Of a stretch of 64,000 nucleotides of DNA, positions 44,545-56,721 are shown piece after piece. Below the pieces are notes generated by a model that was not told where the DNA came from, searched no databases, and saw only the letters and a list, made by a program, of their open reading frames with translations. The number at the start of each line of letters is the position of its first letter. Position 1 is the first letter of the stretch. Position numbers and translations under genes: made by a program. Location of the stretch: contig NC_135066.1 in NCBI RefSeq assembly GCF_051401765.1, positions 18,579,001 through 18,643,000 of the forward strand. The letters run 5' to 3'. This DNA comes from Calliopsis andreniformis (Eukaryota > Arthropoda > Insecta > Hymenoptera > Andrenidae).

Positions 44545-44985
44545 AACTAACGAATAATCTTTTATCGAATAATAACTCCGTAGCGAATAAATTTCCGGAG
44601 TAAGCGGTATTGGCACATATAAATGTCATTACAAAATGCTTAATAACTTATTTGAGAAGTTATTTGAATAATTTTTTATTCGAATAAAAATGATTTACGA
44701 ATAATTTCGTTTTATTCGTAACTCTCATTCGAAGATCCTACGAATAAAAATTTATTTGAAATGTTAATTCGAATAATGTCAAACTCTGATGCAATATATG
44801 GGAGGACGCGTAGTACATACAACCGGGAGGGAGGTGATTCTATTATCTGTAGCAATATGTAAACCGTAAATAAGGAATACAATTTTTTTATCAAACGATT
44901 AGTTTTTGGGAAAATTGAATTTATGCGTTTTATTAATGGTTTTATTGTTTTACATTCACATTACAGAATAAACTATTGAAAGTGC
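44545..44985. other. AT-rich region with repeated GAATAA words, no gene
   Basis: ATTCGAATAA, TACGAATAA and similar words recur between 44510 and 44780. No gene was recognised. Confidence 0.4.
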
Positions 44986-44989
44986 CATT

Positions 44990-45245
44990 CTTGTTGAGAT
45001 ACAATAAAAATCCTTGTTCTTCGAATTACAGAGTCATAGAATGATGTTATCGTATCATGATGCTTTAATTCCTCGAATGCTAAGCTATTTATTGAGTCAT
45101 ACGAAAGAATTAGTGTACGTAGAAAGCATTCTAAATCTTCTGCAGTTAGAAGAAATAATACAGGTTTTAAAACAATTAAAACATGTAGTACCATAATATC
45201 AGGACGCGATGCTCTAATTCGAAGAGCAAGGGTTTTGCATGTATC
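44990..45245. mobile_element. 250-bp foldback MITE
   Basis: GATACAATAAAAATCCTTG then TTCTTCGAATTACAGAG near 44998-45033 matches the reverse complement of 45205-45243 (GATACATGCAAAACCCTTG, then CTCTTCGAATTAGAG). The interior has overlapping frames on both strands that mirror each other and are not genes. Confidence 0.6.
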
Positions 45246-45419
45246 AACGAGGATTGCACTTTCAACAATTCATTTTGTAATGTAAGTGGTACATGTAAAG
45301 CAATACAATTATTAATAAATGTATTATAAATACTTATCATGACGTTAGCATTGCTTATTTTACGTATATCAGACGAAACTTTAAATTCAATTCTTTATTT
45401 TTAGCTTATTATTATATGT

Positions 45420-46414
45420 AGAATCTTCCGTTTTCGGTTGTATCATCTTATACAGAAAATTGTTTTAATCTAATTGTTCCTAAAAAATACAAATTGGCAC
45501 GAGATATTCCACAGAACGCTATCGTTTGATTTTTAGACTCATTCCTCAAAATTTCATAAAACTGTTTAGGGATCTCACCGAAGAGTCTTCTTCAGAGTCG
45601 GAAAGTGAAAATATCTGTAATGTTAAAAAGATTACGTGAGGTTTATTCCATTTGCCGGTGACTTGACCTAAACGTTTCAAGCTTTTTTCTGAAGCTGTCC
45701 GAAGCAGTCCGAAGAGCCGAGCTCACCTACTGTTCGTGCCACAAAATCTCTCGGAACAACTTTTCACGGGACTTCTCCTGGGGTATGAACAATACATGCA
45801 GCTCATATGATTGCACGTGTAGAAGAGGGGCAAATTCTCAATAACTCGCGTGCCAAATCGGGGCTGCATGAGCCTCCTGATTAATCTGATTATATTAGAA
45901 AATTATGAGCTGGGAAAGAGCTTATTTGACAGAAGAAGGTTCGATCGAGTGTGCTCTGATCATGATTCTGCTCAGAATAATCTCTAAATTATCTAAAAAT
46001 GCTAAAAAATTGATTTCGTAGCTGTGAATTTGTCGATGTTTGCTTTAATTTGAACACTCATGTTACTGAATAGCAGCAGACTCTGGCTAAATCATGACTT
46101 AAATCATGACCTGATTAAGTCGCTTGCCAGCAACTTGAACAGTTGAATACACCGATTCAAGAGCGAGAGAGCAAGGCTAACATTCGCCTTCTCTCGCGAC
46201 TTTCTGAAACTACCCGAAGTAATCCGAAGGGCCGAGTTCGCGTATATGCGGCTTGTGCAGTAGCATGTGTAGTGGAGGGAAAATCACAGTGTGGCTCCCT
46301 CTCGCATTCGATAGGCAGCGACGTATCTGTAGGTGACACTATTCCAGTAACGAAAACTGTAACAGCAGGTACCGATCATGCAATCTCGGAAATTCTCGTG
46401 ATTACCCTAGGCCC
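45420..46414 (+). mobile_element. TTAA-family copy with rearranged arms
   Basis: TTAA follows at 46415-46418. 46118-46414 is a clean right arm ending CCCTAGGCCC. 45690-45890 matches the reverse complement of 21380-21600, the left arm of the longest copy. 45897-46110 contains GAGCTGGGAAAGAGC and TTCTGCTCAGAATAATCTC, matching the left-end region of the family in reverse. The arms are therefore present in a different order from the 20.9 kb copy. The terminal left sequence GAGGGTA is not present, so part is deleted. Confidence 0.5.
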
Positions 46415-46424
46415 TTAAGTCACG

Positions 46425-47350
46425 CACCCCCTTCTATACCACATTACAGTACTTCACTAACTTCAGTAACTGGAAACTTTACAATTCGAAAACCTTTACA
46501 AGATTATAATTTTATTAACTTTTTTCTGCTGTAGAGACCTCTGCAAATCGAAATATAAGTTTACTTTGACTCGAGTTATTTGTCACATGTTTAGGTACGT
46601 TGTTTTATTATTTTTTACACTTAACTGGGTTAGTGTTTTATCTAATAAAGAATAGCATATAAATCAGGTTCGCACAACTGGCGGTCCGATAGTTACGCTT
46701 GGCTAACACGTTTATTCCACTTCCTTCATTCATAGCTCGTGGAAACTTTCCCACTTTCACCTAAAGCGATGGGGCAGCGGGTAGCCGTTGGAGGCTCGCG
46801 GCTTGCGTAAGCTCGCGGTCAGTGGTGGAGATGTAGGAGATATTGCAAGCATACTGCTAGGCTACTGGGCTCGCCTAGGTCACATAGCCCTGGCATAAAC
46901 GAAGCTTTTGCAACCCGAAGTTTCTGGTTCCTCTCTTCCAGTTACTTATGTTTTTATCGCTGTGTTTATGATTCCCGGTGTTCTGGCTATTAATATTGCA
47001 ATATTATATAATATTCTTTTTATATCTTCCAAAATTTGTTTAGAATTTTCAGAAACTATCTCGAAATGAGAACGGAAACAAAACGAGTTGTTATGTAAGA
47101 AAACATTTTAATATTGATAATTCACATCACAAAGCAAGGCTCATTAAGAGGGTATCCTAATATTTTTGAGCGGGAATGTACATATGCAGTAACTAACAAA
47201 TTTGTTCATGAAGAGTTATTAAACTCACATTATAAGCCCTAAAAATATTTTACTTTTTCTATTAAAATCAAGGAAATTAGACACATGTCAAATGCAACAA
47301 CTTAAAATGAAGGTAAGAGGAAAAACTGAGAAAAAAGTAATGTTCTATAT
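46425..47350. other. No gene; hAT-like terminus phrase
   Basis: CAGGTTCGCACAACTGGCGG near 46666 resembles the hAT-like end near 44128. A moderately GC-rich stretch follows (46740-46920). No matching right end was identified. Confidence 0.3.
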
Positions 47351-47354
47351 GTAG

Positions 47355-48611
47355 GAGAGACCAGGGACAAACGTAACACGGGACGAATGTAACTAAACGT
47401 TGTAAAACAAATACCAATCGATCTTATGCTTCCATCTTTGCATGTCATTTCCATCTCTCCTCCAGTTTAGTTTTTGGCAATACGTGACAATAAGCGGTTC
47501 TTTGCATTGTAATGTTTGTTGGAAATAGTATACTAAAAGTAAACTTGTAAGGTCTGTTTCAATTACATATCCGTTTGTTCTGGCTTCATAAAATTTTTTG
47601 ACTTTTTTTGTATTGTATTCAATAGATATTAATCTCATAGGTAGATATAAAAGTTGTTATTATTATAAGTTAGATCAGTATATAGAGATTCATGAGAAAT
47701 ACTGCTAGCGGGGATAAAAGTAATAAATTGTTACTTTTGTCCCGATTATAACTTGTGACTTTCTTCTATATCCTTTGTTTTACCGGATACGTTATTTTAA
47801 TAAAATTTATTAAGGAAAGAAGTTATTAAATCGCATTTCCTAAATTTTACAGATGAGTGATTTTGAAGTTTCAAATAGAACACTAGAAAATAACAAAAAC
47901 GAGTGATGCAATCAGCGTAGTCAACGTTTTTTCAATATAATTATTAGTAACTACGTAATAACTTTGAATTTTTCGTTAATTTGTCAAACTATTCTCCTGT
48001 TACACATGGACTTGTCAAGTTATTTCCCTGTATCAGAGATACAGGATCAAAATTTTCAGCTTTTCAACTATAACATACAATAAAAGCATTCGCTTTTGAT
48101 TATCACGCGACATAAAAAAGCAGAAAATCGACAAAAATGGACTTATCAAGTTCTTATACGTGATCTTCAAATACGGGATTATTGTGTACAGAATGTCTAA
48201 CATTCGTAAAGGAAGAATAGATTGTGAGCTTACTTTTTAAATCTTTATATTAAGTTTATGTTCATATTTATACTTATTTTTACCTTCAGAATAAGTAAAA
48301 ATACCTTTCAAAAGTATTCTTTCTATTACTTAATTGAATTTTTAAGCCTATAGAAGATATTACCATCGTCCTTACCTTATATTATTGCATGTTACTTTCG
48401 TCCCTAGGGGTAGGGCAAAAGTAACAAATGACATATTTTCAAAAAAAAGGTTTAGTTAAAAAATCAGTGTAGTATATTGCTAGTTTTTTGGTTTGATTAT
48501 GTTGTTTAATAATATAGGTTTACTGCCCTGTACGACCTTTTTAAAAATTCTATGAAATTTAGAAGTTACAGAACCAAAAACCCAAATTATTACGTTTGTC
48601 CCTGGTCTCCC
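47355..48611. mobile_element. Element with repeated GGGACRAANGTAAC motifs
   Basis: Both ends carry GAGACCAGGGACAAACGTAA in inverted orientation. The word family recurs inside in both orientations: GGGACGAATGTAAC near 47380, GGGATAAAAGTAAT near 47711, GTTACTTTTGTCCC near 47731, GTTACTTTCGTCCC near 48391 and GGGCAAAAGTAAC near 48414. The length is about 1.26 kb. Minus frames at 47393-47638 and 48480-48692 are unassigned. Superfamily unknown. The dense motif array is like subterminal transposase-binding sites. Confidence 0.6.
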
Positions 48612-48614
48612 ATA

Positions 48615-50195
48615 TTTGTGAAGGAGTCCCTGAGTCAGAGTATCTGCAACAGTTACAATTCTTACCGTACACATGGTATATACATACATCACCTAAAAGT
48701 TTAGAATCATTTTCTAAAACCTGTACATTTAAGACGAAATGACGTAAGTATTTATATTTTCAAGATGTTCATGTTCAAAATTCTTAATCTTAATTCAGTA
48801 ATATGGACTTGCACCTAATTACAATGTCATTCTTTAAGGGAAAAGATCTTTTAATTTAATTTGTTTCTATTAAAAATATAAATTCTACTCCGTGAACATC
48901 ACTTAAGTTATAAACTCAATTTTCTGAAAATGCGCTTCGCCTTACAGCTACAAAAATAAAAGAAGAAAAGAAATAGTAGTCAATTGTATTAATTTATTTC
49001 ATTTTTTTTATATAAACGACATTGTAATTATTATTACGAATAATAACTTCGTATTGAATGTACTTTGCTATATAACATAATTTGAATGATACCAGATGAT
49101 TCCAAACCTTTGGCCGGCGATGCTCATAGTTTTCAACATTATATATTTTTTCTAACTTTGGCAGTGTATCTATATTTTTGATAAGTGTGCTTTCAAACTG
49201 TTTCATTATCCCACATTTTGTACGGATAGTTAGAAAAGCACATTTCCATTTAAACGCTATTATATATATTAACACTTGTGAACTGTTCGAGACAATTAAA
49301 TTTGAAGTTTAATTTTAATGTTCACTACTATTTTTAATAACAATTTAATTTACATAACATTGGCGAACTCTTATTTATAATACTCAAAGAACACATTTTT
49401 ATGTGAAAATGCATTATCTCATGCAATAAAGATGACTTAAATCAAACTTGGGTATGCAAGGGTTATTTAAACAGTGCACAAGGGTTAAATTCATATAATA
49501 AAATTGCATTTAGTATAAGAAAAGGAAAAATAAGTTGCATGCAAATACCGTATATGTTGCGAAAGTAATTTCATTTATGATGATGAGTTCATTTTTCAAT
49601 GAATCTCTTCAGATTTAAACCCGTAAAATGTAAGAGAACTCCAGGCTCCTCGAACAGTTATCCCAGTGCAAAATGTAAAGCATGTATATCAATAAAGAAG
49701 CTAATGTGATCCAAGTTTCAGTGTTTATTCTAGATTAATATTAAAACATAAAATTAAAACGAAAATATTAAAAGAAATATTAAAACAAAAGTATGTATGC
49801 ATATTTTAACAAAAGCGTATATGAAAGTCGTAATACTACATTCATACTCACATTAAGAGATGCATCTTTTGACTTCTATAATTGCAGAACGCGTTCAAAG
49901 GGGTTACCATAAGCGTCCAGATATTTCTAGTTACGGTCTACTATGACTTGGCCGTATATTTTTGCCCTATCCATTATCCTGGCAAATTTTCAGGTAAGCT
50001 TTTCGGGTCTCGTTAGTAGTGTAGTGATACAGCGCACTTCTTGTTGGAAGTAAAATCGCTTACACCTATAAAGTGCACGAATGGCAGGGAAAATGTATGT
50101 GCGTAGGCATGACATATACAGGGTATTCATTTGTAAAATTTACACCAAAATATCTTGAAAACTTAATGAAAGTTGGAAACTCTTGTATGTGCAAG
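48615..50195. other. No gene; single mariner-type terminus
   Basis: CAGGGTATTCATTTGTAAAA near 50118 follows TA and resembles a mariner end, without an inverted partner. The 93-codon minus frame at 48994-49275 is unassigned. Confidence 0.3.
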
Positions 50196-50199
50196 TAGT

Positions 50200-50480
50200 A
50201 CAAGAAATGTTTTTTGCGGCAGATACACTGTAGTAGACATACAATTAAAAGCGATATTTGTTGGGGCTACAACATTGGTACAGTTTTTTTGAAAAGTTAA
50301 ATTATTGTATTTGGTGCTTTTCAGTTATTTCAATCAATTTGCCTGATTTAATACCGTACATTAATTTTGTAAGTGATCCATTTTTTGTAAGGGACTAATT
50401 TCTATAGGGGATGCTTGAACTTGACGTGCTTTTTTTACATTTTTAACATTTTTTAGCGATGAAATTCAACGTGCGCTGAG
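50200..50480 (-). repeat. Dispersed repeat with an open minus frame, copy 2
   Basis: The minus strand reads KYNNLTFQKN...VVAPTNIAFN.MSTTVYL, matching KHNNLTFYKD...VVSTNITFNPMSTATVYL at 54.6 kb. Similarity between the two sites covers about 280 bp. Confidence 0.55.
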
Positions 50481-50484
50481 TAGT

Positions 50485-50820
50485 ACGTACTTTAACTCCC
50501 TTGTGTTTTAAAACTTATTTTTTACTTCAGTTGAGAATAATAATAAAGGCTGCAGCAAATTTTTTAAAGAAGGACATAATTAAAAAATATCGATATTCAA
50601 ACGTTTTAATTATATAATAATCATTATTTATGATTAAAATTTTTTCGGTTGTATTCCAGAAACTGAATTATTATTATTTATTACTATTATTATCGTTAAA
50701 AAATAAATAAAATGGTAGGATAAACAGAATTTTAAAAAAATTTCATGAAAAAAAGTTATTTATCTTGTCTATAGTATAGGATTTATCCGGTTAATAAGTA
50801 GAAAATAATAATTTGGTTGG
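50485..50820. other. No gene recognised
   Basis: AT-rich with ATTATTATTTATTA-type low complexity. Confidence 0.4.
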
Positions 50821-50821
50821 T

Positions 50822-51093
50822 TGAATGTAACCGAAAAATGATCCCTTATCAATAACCTTTATGAGCGATCGAAATGAATTTCTCTTATTAATGTCAGTTA
50901 TGAGTGATAGAAATGAATTTCTCTCATTGATAACAGTTATGAGCGATCAAAATGAATTTCCCTCGTCGGTAACAGTTATGTATAATCGAAATGAATCCCA
51001 CTCATCGATAACTGTTATGAGCAACCGAAATAAATTTGTCTCATCAATAACAGTTATCGGCGACTAAAAGAATGTTGCCTGTTCATAACTGTT
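50822..51093 (+). repeat. 39-bp minisatellite, seven units, in-frame
   Basis: Units start at 50822, 50861, 50900, 50939, 50978, 51017 and 51056; six are 39 bp and the last is 38 bp. A typical unit contains GAAATGAATTTCTCTCAT and ends GATAACAGTT. Because 39 is a multiple of three, five units are open as a 13-residue peptide repeat (MSDRNEFLSLITV and variants) between 50861 and 51067. The substitutions are spread across codon positions and several change residues, so there is no clear sign of protein-level selection. I regard it as a noncoding minisatellite unless expression shows otherwise. Confidence 0.9.
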
Positions 51094-51099
51094 ATTTAT

Positions 51100-51535
51100 A
51101 ATTAAAAACATTTTAGTCGAGAAAATAGTTGTTGATCTGTGATTTTTTTCACATTAGCTATAACTATTAGCGTCCATCATCTGCAACTTATTAATCGTTG
51201 AGCGTTCTGGTATATTTTTTTTAGCAGTACACTTATGTCCTGTTCTCGACCTAATACAATTTCTATTTTAAGTACAACGTATAGTTATCAACGAGTTAAA
51301 CATTTCTTCGCCATTATGTTTCTCCCCAAAAGTTTCCGGCGATTTAGTGTCAATTTAACCAATCGTAGATCCTATCGTAAATCAGATTGTAAACAATCCA
51401 ATAAGCGTGGCACTTTCTACTTTAAGCCATTTAGTTGAATCCATTAATTGTGTTTCACGTTCAATGAAAAACTATAACACCGCATCCGTCACCGACACAG
51501 TCATCACTTTTAGATTAAAGGGGCAGTACGTCTGT
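51100..51535. other. No gene recognised
   Basis: Short frames at 51235-51438 and 51407-51619, the latter running into the MITE. No family features. Confidence 0.35.
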
Positions 51536-51541
51536 GTTACA

Positions 51542-52178
51542 CAGGGTGTCCTAGCTTTTTTCGGTCAAACGGTGGCAGTATATTCTACGAGCGAAAATAA
51601 GAAAAAAAATATCATATAAACGTAGATTAAAAAATCAGAAGAAAAATGTGAAATAACAACAGACTGATTGGAAATATTTACCTACGTTAGTTCCATTTCA
51701 ATGTGTTTCCCGTTTTTGACTATACCGCATTGACATCTATGAAAAACTGAATGTACTACGTGACGAATTTCTTTTTCGTTTCCTTTCATTTGTTGATAGA
51801 CAAACTTTCGTTTGTGAAACCGTAAATAAAGTGAATTTCAACATATTCTCGATTCGAAAACCTTCGCGGTATGTTACTACTACGATATCGTACAACCTAC
51901 TAAGCAATATTAGTACTATTACCATGAATATTAATTCATTTTTGAACTAGTAAACGTAGCTTGGATAAGCAAACACAGATAAGAGAAAGGTATAATTATC
52001 AAGAGAAATACCACTAATATTTCTACAATGAACGATAATCAGTCCATTGTCATTTCGCGCTTTTCTTATAATATTTTAATAAAGCATTTTTGAATCTATG
52101 TTTATATAATATTTTTTCTTTATTTTCGCTCATAGAATATTCTGGTACTGTTTGGCCGAAAACACCTAGGACACCCTG
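51542..52178. mobile_element. Mariner-type MITE
   Basis: The left end CAGGGTGTCCTAGCTTTTTT and the reverse complement of the right end, CAGGGTGTCCTAGGTGTTTT, begin imperfect inverted repeats of about 90 bp, including ATTCTACGAGCGAAAATAA and its counterpart. TA follows the right end (52179-52180), while the left flank reads TTACA. Length is 637 bp with no transposase frame. Confidence 0.8.
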
Positions 52179-52199
52179 TACATTATGCAAAATAACCCC

Positions 52200-52685
52200 T
52201 GACTTACAGTCAGGATTCATTTCAACCGTGACTTAACAAAAGAAACTATCGTAGGGGAGGTGGACGCTTTTAGAGCGGAACGTTTAGCTATTTCCGTAGC
52301 ATCGGATCGTATTTGATGGTAGGATAAACGATTCCGTTTCTCAGTAACTTGAAGAGCTGCATCGTTAAGCGAAAGTAATATTCATGCGGAAACACTGTAG
52401 GCGAGCGAGTGTAACACGATGACGTTCAGGAAAGAAACTAATGATCGGTTGACGTAAGAAAATTAAATGGTTTCCTGAGCTAGGCTAATGTCCTGAAAAA
52501 GGGAGAGCAGGTGCACGGTTATCCGCAACTGCAGTGTCAGTTCAAATCCTCAGGAATCACCATAATGGAATCAGCTCCTGCTCAGAAAGGGAAACGTTAT
52601 CAGCTATTTAATCATTAGTTTCTGAGCTCCGTGGACCATTGGTCTCGCAAAAGTGATACATTGTCCGCCAGCGTCTCTCTTTGGA
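52200..52685. other. No gene recognised
   Basis: Somewhat higher GC than average. AGTTCAAATCCTCAGG near 52540 resembles a B-box but is not embedded in a tRNA fold. Confidence 0.35.
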
Positions 52686-52688
52686 TAC

Positions 52689-52915
52689 CGTAAAAAGGTA
52701 CGATCAGATATGTCAGAGCGGCGACATTACAGACAAAATTAGGCAAAAACATGGGTTCTCACCCTGCGACTTTTTGTCCTTGTATGAGAAGATTTTAAGT
52801 TGGGAATGGGTTCATTTGTCTGCGTGTCTGTAGGAAATACTATTTCTATAACGAAAACTGTAGTAGCAGATACCGACGTGTCAATTTCGAAAAGTCACAT
52901 GATTACCGCACCTCC
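52689..52915 (+). mobile_element. TTAA-family, internally deleted copy joining both ends
   Basis: The left part (to about 52820) carries GGTACGATCAGATATGTC and GGGAATGGGTTCATT, as in the 61.7 kb MITE. The right part (about 52825-52915) carries GTCTGTAGG, TTTCTATAACGAAAACTGTA and AGATACCGACGTGTCAAT, as in the right arms of 1.1, 22.2 and 46.3 kb. TTAA follows (52916-52919). The left flank reads GTAAAAAGG, a degraded TTAA-GGGG. It links the two end types in one 227-bp element. Confidence 0.6.
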
Positions 52916-52939
52916 TTAAGCCGTTAACTCTTTGGGATT

Positions 52940-53009
52940 AGGTGGGTTAAAAACTGTCCTACTTTTTACTTAGCTCTTTTCGCATGGGGGGATATATTTT
53001 AACCCACCT
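52940..53009. repeat. 13-bp inverted repeat, 44-bp spacer
   Basis: AGGTGGGTTAAAA (52940-52952) and TTTTAACCCACCT (52997-53009) pair perfectly. Confidence 0.7.
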
Positions 53010-53014
53010 CGAAA

Positions 53015-54470
53015 AGTTGAAGTTACTCATACTTATAGAGTTTAATATTTAATATTTCATTTAAAGTTTTACATTCAGTTGGCAATGCAATGAATCAACG
53101 ATAAATACGTAAATAAGTGAAAACAAAAATTTACACGAGTAAAAACGCATTGGTAACTTTTTGACACTTTTGTGATTAAGATGCAACTTGGGTCTTTATC
53201 TTCTTTATAATTGTGTGCCTCAAAAAGTTAATGTAGCTTCTGATATTAGTCTTGTGCAGATACATTGGAAAAACGCATATACACTAGAAAGTTGATGACC
53301 TATTTGAAATGGTGATTACTTGATAAGTGATTGTTGGAACATGGATTGAGTGAACGTTAGAAGTTCTATGTTAATACTGTCTATGTCCTTAAAATAGTTG
53401 AAAATGATAAAACTTTTGGTTCGTCAGACACCCAATATTTTAGTAAGGCACAATTTAATTAGTTCCAAAGTATGACGACTGTATAATTATTTATTGCAAA
53501 TGTGTACACAATGTAGATGAAATTGAGAGTGTATTGATAGACGAATTGGAATTTGTTAACTACAAATGATTATACTTCAACGTAAATGCATGAAACACAA
53601 TAATTTGAATGATGGTTTCTAAATGAAAGTCATTTTTATGTGATATGTAAAAAATTACTTTCTGAAACTGTTAATAATCAATCATTCAAACAAGCAAATT
53701 AAAGTAAGCAAATATTCAATGAAATATATAAAGATGAAATATAACAATATAAATATAACAATAAACAATAAATCTTCATGTTCAATTTTCATCTTCCTCT
53801 TTGCCGGATGGTATTCCTTTGGTAAAATATTGATTGAACAAGGTAGCAAATAAAGGTGTGGAAGTTTGATGTTGAGCAAACCCAAAGTAAAATATTGCTG
53901 CTGCAACTTTTAAACAACAGCCAAATACACGTTTACCTACTTATTACTTACATTCGCAAGTATGTCCAATAACTGCAAAAAGCTCACTTTTACTTTTGTG
54001 CAACAATATACGTAAAAACAAAATATCTACAGTGAGTTTTAAATACAATGCTATTGTCAGCGACGTCTCGTGGCAAAAAAGAGAAACATTATTAACGCTG
54101 TACAGCTGGATAGCCGTGACAGCTAATTCTAATATATGTATGTTAGTATTTATTATTGCAACACATTAAATATTACTAAATATTATTAAATACTAAATAT
54201 TATTAGAAAACAGACTGGTACCCTTTTCTAAAAAAGTTTAGTAATAATAATGATAACATAATTCTCTTACAATATTAATGATAACATATTTAAATCGCCC
54301 AAAATTGTAATTTAACAGACTTACCTATTAGCACATGTATGCTTGCAAAGATACACAACATAAGTACGTTGCTTAATTTACTTCACATTATTCTTTTCTT
54401 GAGGTTATTATTATAAGAACGAATCAAAGTATTGAAGTTTCATATCTTATATTTATAACGATTGAATTTC
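53015..54470. other. No gene recognised
   Basis: AT-rich. The 74-codon minus frame at 53682-53906 is hydrophobic at its C-terminus and unassigned. A run of ATTACTAAATATTATTAAA occurs near 54170-54200. Confidence 0.35.
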
Positions 54471-54479
54471 TACACTAAA

Positions 54480-54870
54480 GGGCTCACAGTATTTGTTACT
54501 CAAGTAAGTTATTAACTTTAGCATAAGCAAAGATTTTTGTAAGTTGATTTCCTGTCATAAAAATGAAGATGTACACCATAGGACCAAACATATAAGTTTT
54601 GTGGGGGATGCACAGTAGCATTAATAATATTTTTTGTAGAAGATACACTGTAGCGGTAGACATAGGATTAAAAGTGATATTTGTCGAGACTACAATATTG
54701 GCAAAGTCTTTGTAAAAAGTTAAATTATTGTGCTTCTTATTTTCCAATGATTTTAATGTATTTGATTGCTTTAATATCTGAAACTGTGTTTTTGTAAGAA
54801 ATGCATATACTTGGTGTGTTCTTTTACCTTTTTAAGATTTTTCAATTCCACTCATCGAATACTAGAATCT
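54480..54870 (-). repeat. Dispersed repeat with an open minus frame, copy 3
   Basis: The longest copy; the minus frame (54747-54496, open further upstream without ATG) encodes a hydrophobic protein segment with KHNNLTFYKDFANIVVSTN and YIFIFMTGNQLTKIFAYAK. It matches the minus frames at 50.2-50.5 and 44.3-44.5 kb. Conservation of frame at three places suggests a once-coding repeat, for example part of a transposon gene or a dispersed receptor-like exon. No family was recognised. Confidence 0.5.
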
Positions 54871-55015
54871 GCAATAACAAATTGATGAAGTTTTAACGAA
54901 GTTGACAATTTGACTTCAGCTTGCGTTTTGGAGGACACGAAGGACTGCACTCTACGGTGCGACGTTGAGTATGGGAGATTACCTCAGTAGCGTAACAACA
55001 ACTATATTATAAAAA

Positions 55016-55372
55016 TAGAGGATGTTTTTAAATATATGGGATATTTTTCAAGGGTAGATTCTAGATATAAAGACAATGAAAAAAGTTTATTTGCACATTT
55101 GGTTTTTTAGTTATACGCTATTTTACATTGCATACGATGTGACACTTTCTTTAAGATTCGTGACCGTAGACCATTCAGTTAAAAAGCTGGAGTATCTCTG
55201 GGCCCAGTAGGACCTTTAAGAGAATAGTACACCGTACAATCAGGCAATGGGACAGTATTTTTGACAATATTAAATACCGTGTAACCAAAAAACTATGCAT
55301 TTGAAATTTTTTCATTGTTTTTGTATCTAGAATCTGTTCTCCAAAAGTGTCCTATGTATTTTTTATTTTTTA
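55016..55372. mobile_element. MITE with about 90-bp inverted ends
   Basis: GATTCTAGATATAAAGACAA and AATGAAAAAAG near 55063-55090 match the reverse complement of 55275-55340 (GATTCTAGATACAAAAACAA, AATGAAAAAAT), followed by GGTTTTTTAGTTATACG against GTTTTTTGGTTACACG. Length is about 355 bp. No coding frame. Confidence 0.7.
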
Positions 55373-55374
55373 CG

Positions 55375-56715
55375 GATTCTGGGTCAGCGTTTTACGCAAC
55401 ACAGAATAGTGTATATCCAAGAAACTAGGCGTTTATGAGCATATACGCACATGAACTGTTTTCAGTCGCTGTTTGGAAATAACTCTTTATATAGGACGAG
55501 GCATCTAAAACAAATCGCCTGAATAACTCGTCACCTTTTCACAACAGAGAGAAAAGTGTAAGGCAAAACTTACTTGATTTTAATGGGCATACAATTTGGT
55601 ATGAATAATTTTTTTATAAGTGCAAGCATAGAAAAAATATGAAGGTCAACTTCGTTTTTACTTTCCCGACTGGTATGATATAACAGAGAGAAATGTATTG
55701 CTATCGATCCTATTTTAACTCTTCGCCCTTCTCCTCCCTCAGTTTTTAATTGCCTCAACGTTTTAAAACCTATTAAGTCCAAAAATACCAAAAGGTAATA
55801 GCAGGCGAATTGTTCAAGTGACCTGTCTTAAATGTCTTATTCTATACATTCAAAGTATAAATAATAAGTATCGAACTGTAATTCGGCTTATGTTCCGGTA
55901 ATAAATAGTTCAAGTACTTAATCAGTGTTTCTGATACTTAACAATGAAGTAATCGACATTCTGAAGTAATATACAGGGTTAGGAAGAAAGGGTTTGAAGG
56001 TTTGAAAATTTATAGCATTCATCGAGAGATGTAACAAATGTCTGAGCAGCATAAGTCCTACAATCAATCCTTTCGATAAACAGTATAAAAGTTCGGTTTC
56101 ACATTTATTACAGATATTCGCATTTGGTAGGTTTTCCTTCAACACAAAACTCACACCTGCGGATCATAGATCGACGTATATAATTCGAGTACATTGTTTG
56201 TCCGTAATAAGTATAATAAAGCTTTTAAATGCCTTTAGAAGAGGAAATGCCAAAGAATTCAAATCAAGAAAACTAAAAAGGTCATTCTACTAGATTTCTT
56301 TCTTTTATCTTTTTTTCCGCCGAAATTTTATTGAAGTAAATCTTACTGCATGTTAATTAACAAATGTGCTGAGTTACTTGATATCATTAATTAACAACAA
56401 AATATAGATGAATCACGTGCTTAAGAAGTGCGTGATTGTTCCTTAACAGAATCGTTAAGAATCGTTACATTACTTTTTTACAAACTTCCTGTGTGTTTTT
56501 AAGAAAAAAGATGTTTAAATGTTATTCAATTTTTTAAATATCATAGTTATCAATAACAGAATACATGCTTTAAATATCGCAGAAGTAAGCATCAATTGTG
56601 ACAGGTCATTCGGCCCCATCATTCAGACAAATTCCAGTCAAATCCTTTATAAATTGTAACTTTTGCCTTTGATTGGCTTTTGAACTTAAGTATCGAGTAC
56701 TAAGCCCATCGAGTG
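55375..56715. other. No gene; one unpaired mariner-like terminus
   Basis: CAGGGTTAGGAAGAAAGGG near 55974 is a possible mariner-type end after TA. Frames at 55570-55791 and 55918-56154 are unassigned. Confidence 0.3.
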
Positions 56716-56721
56716 CATAGT

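Noticed and set aside
50822..51093. CRISPR array
   Set aside because: The 39-bp units are contiguous without unique spacers, and the DNA is eukaryotic.
52500..52570. tRNA gene or SINE
   Set aside because: GTTCAAATCC resembles a B-box, but no cloverleaf can be drawn around it.
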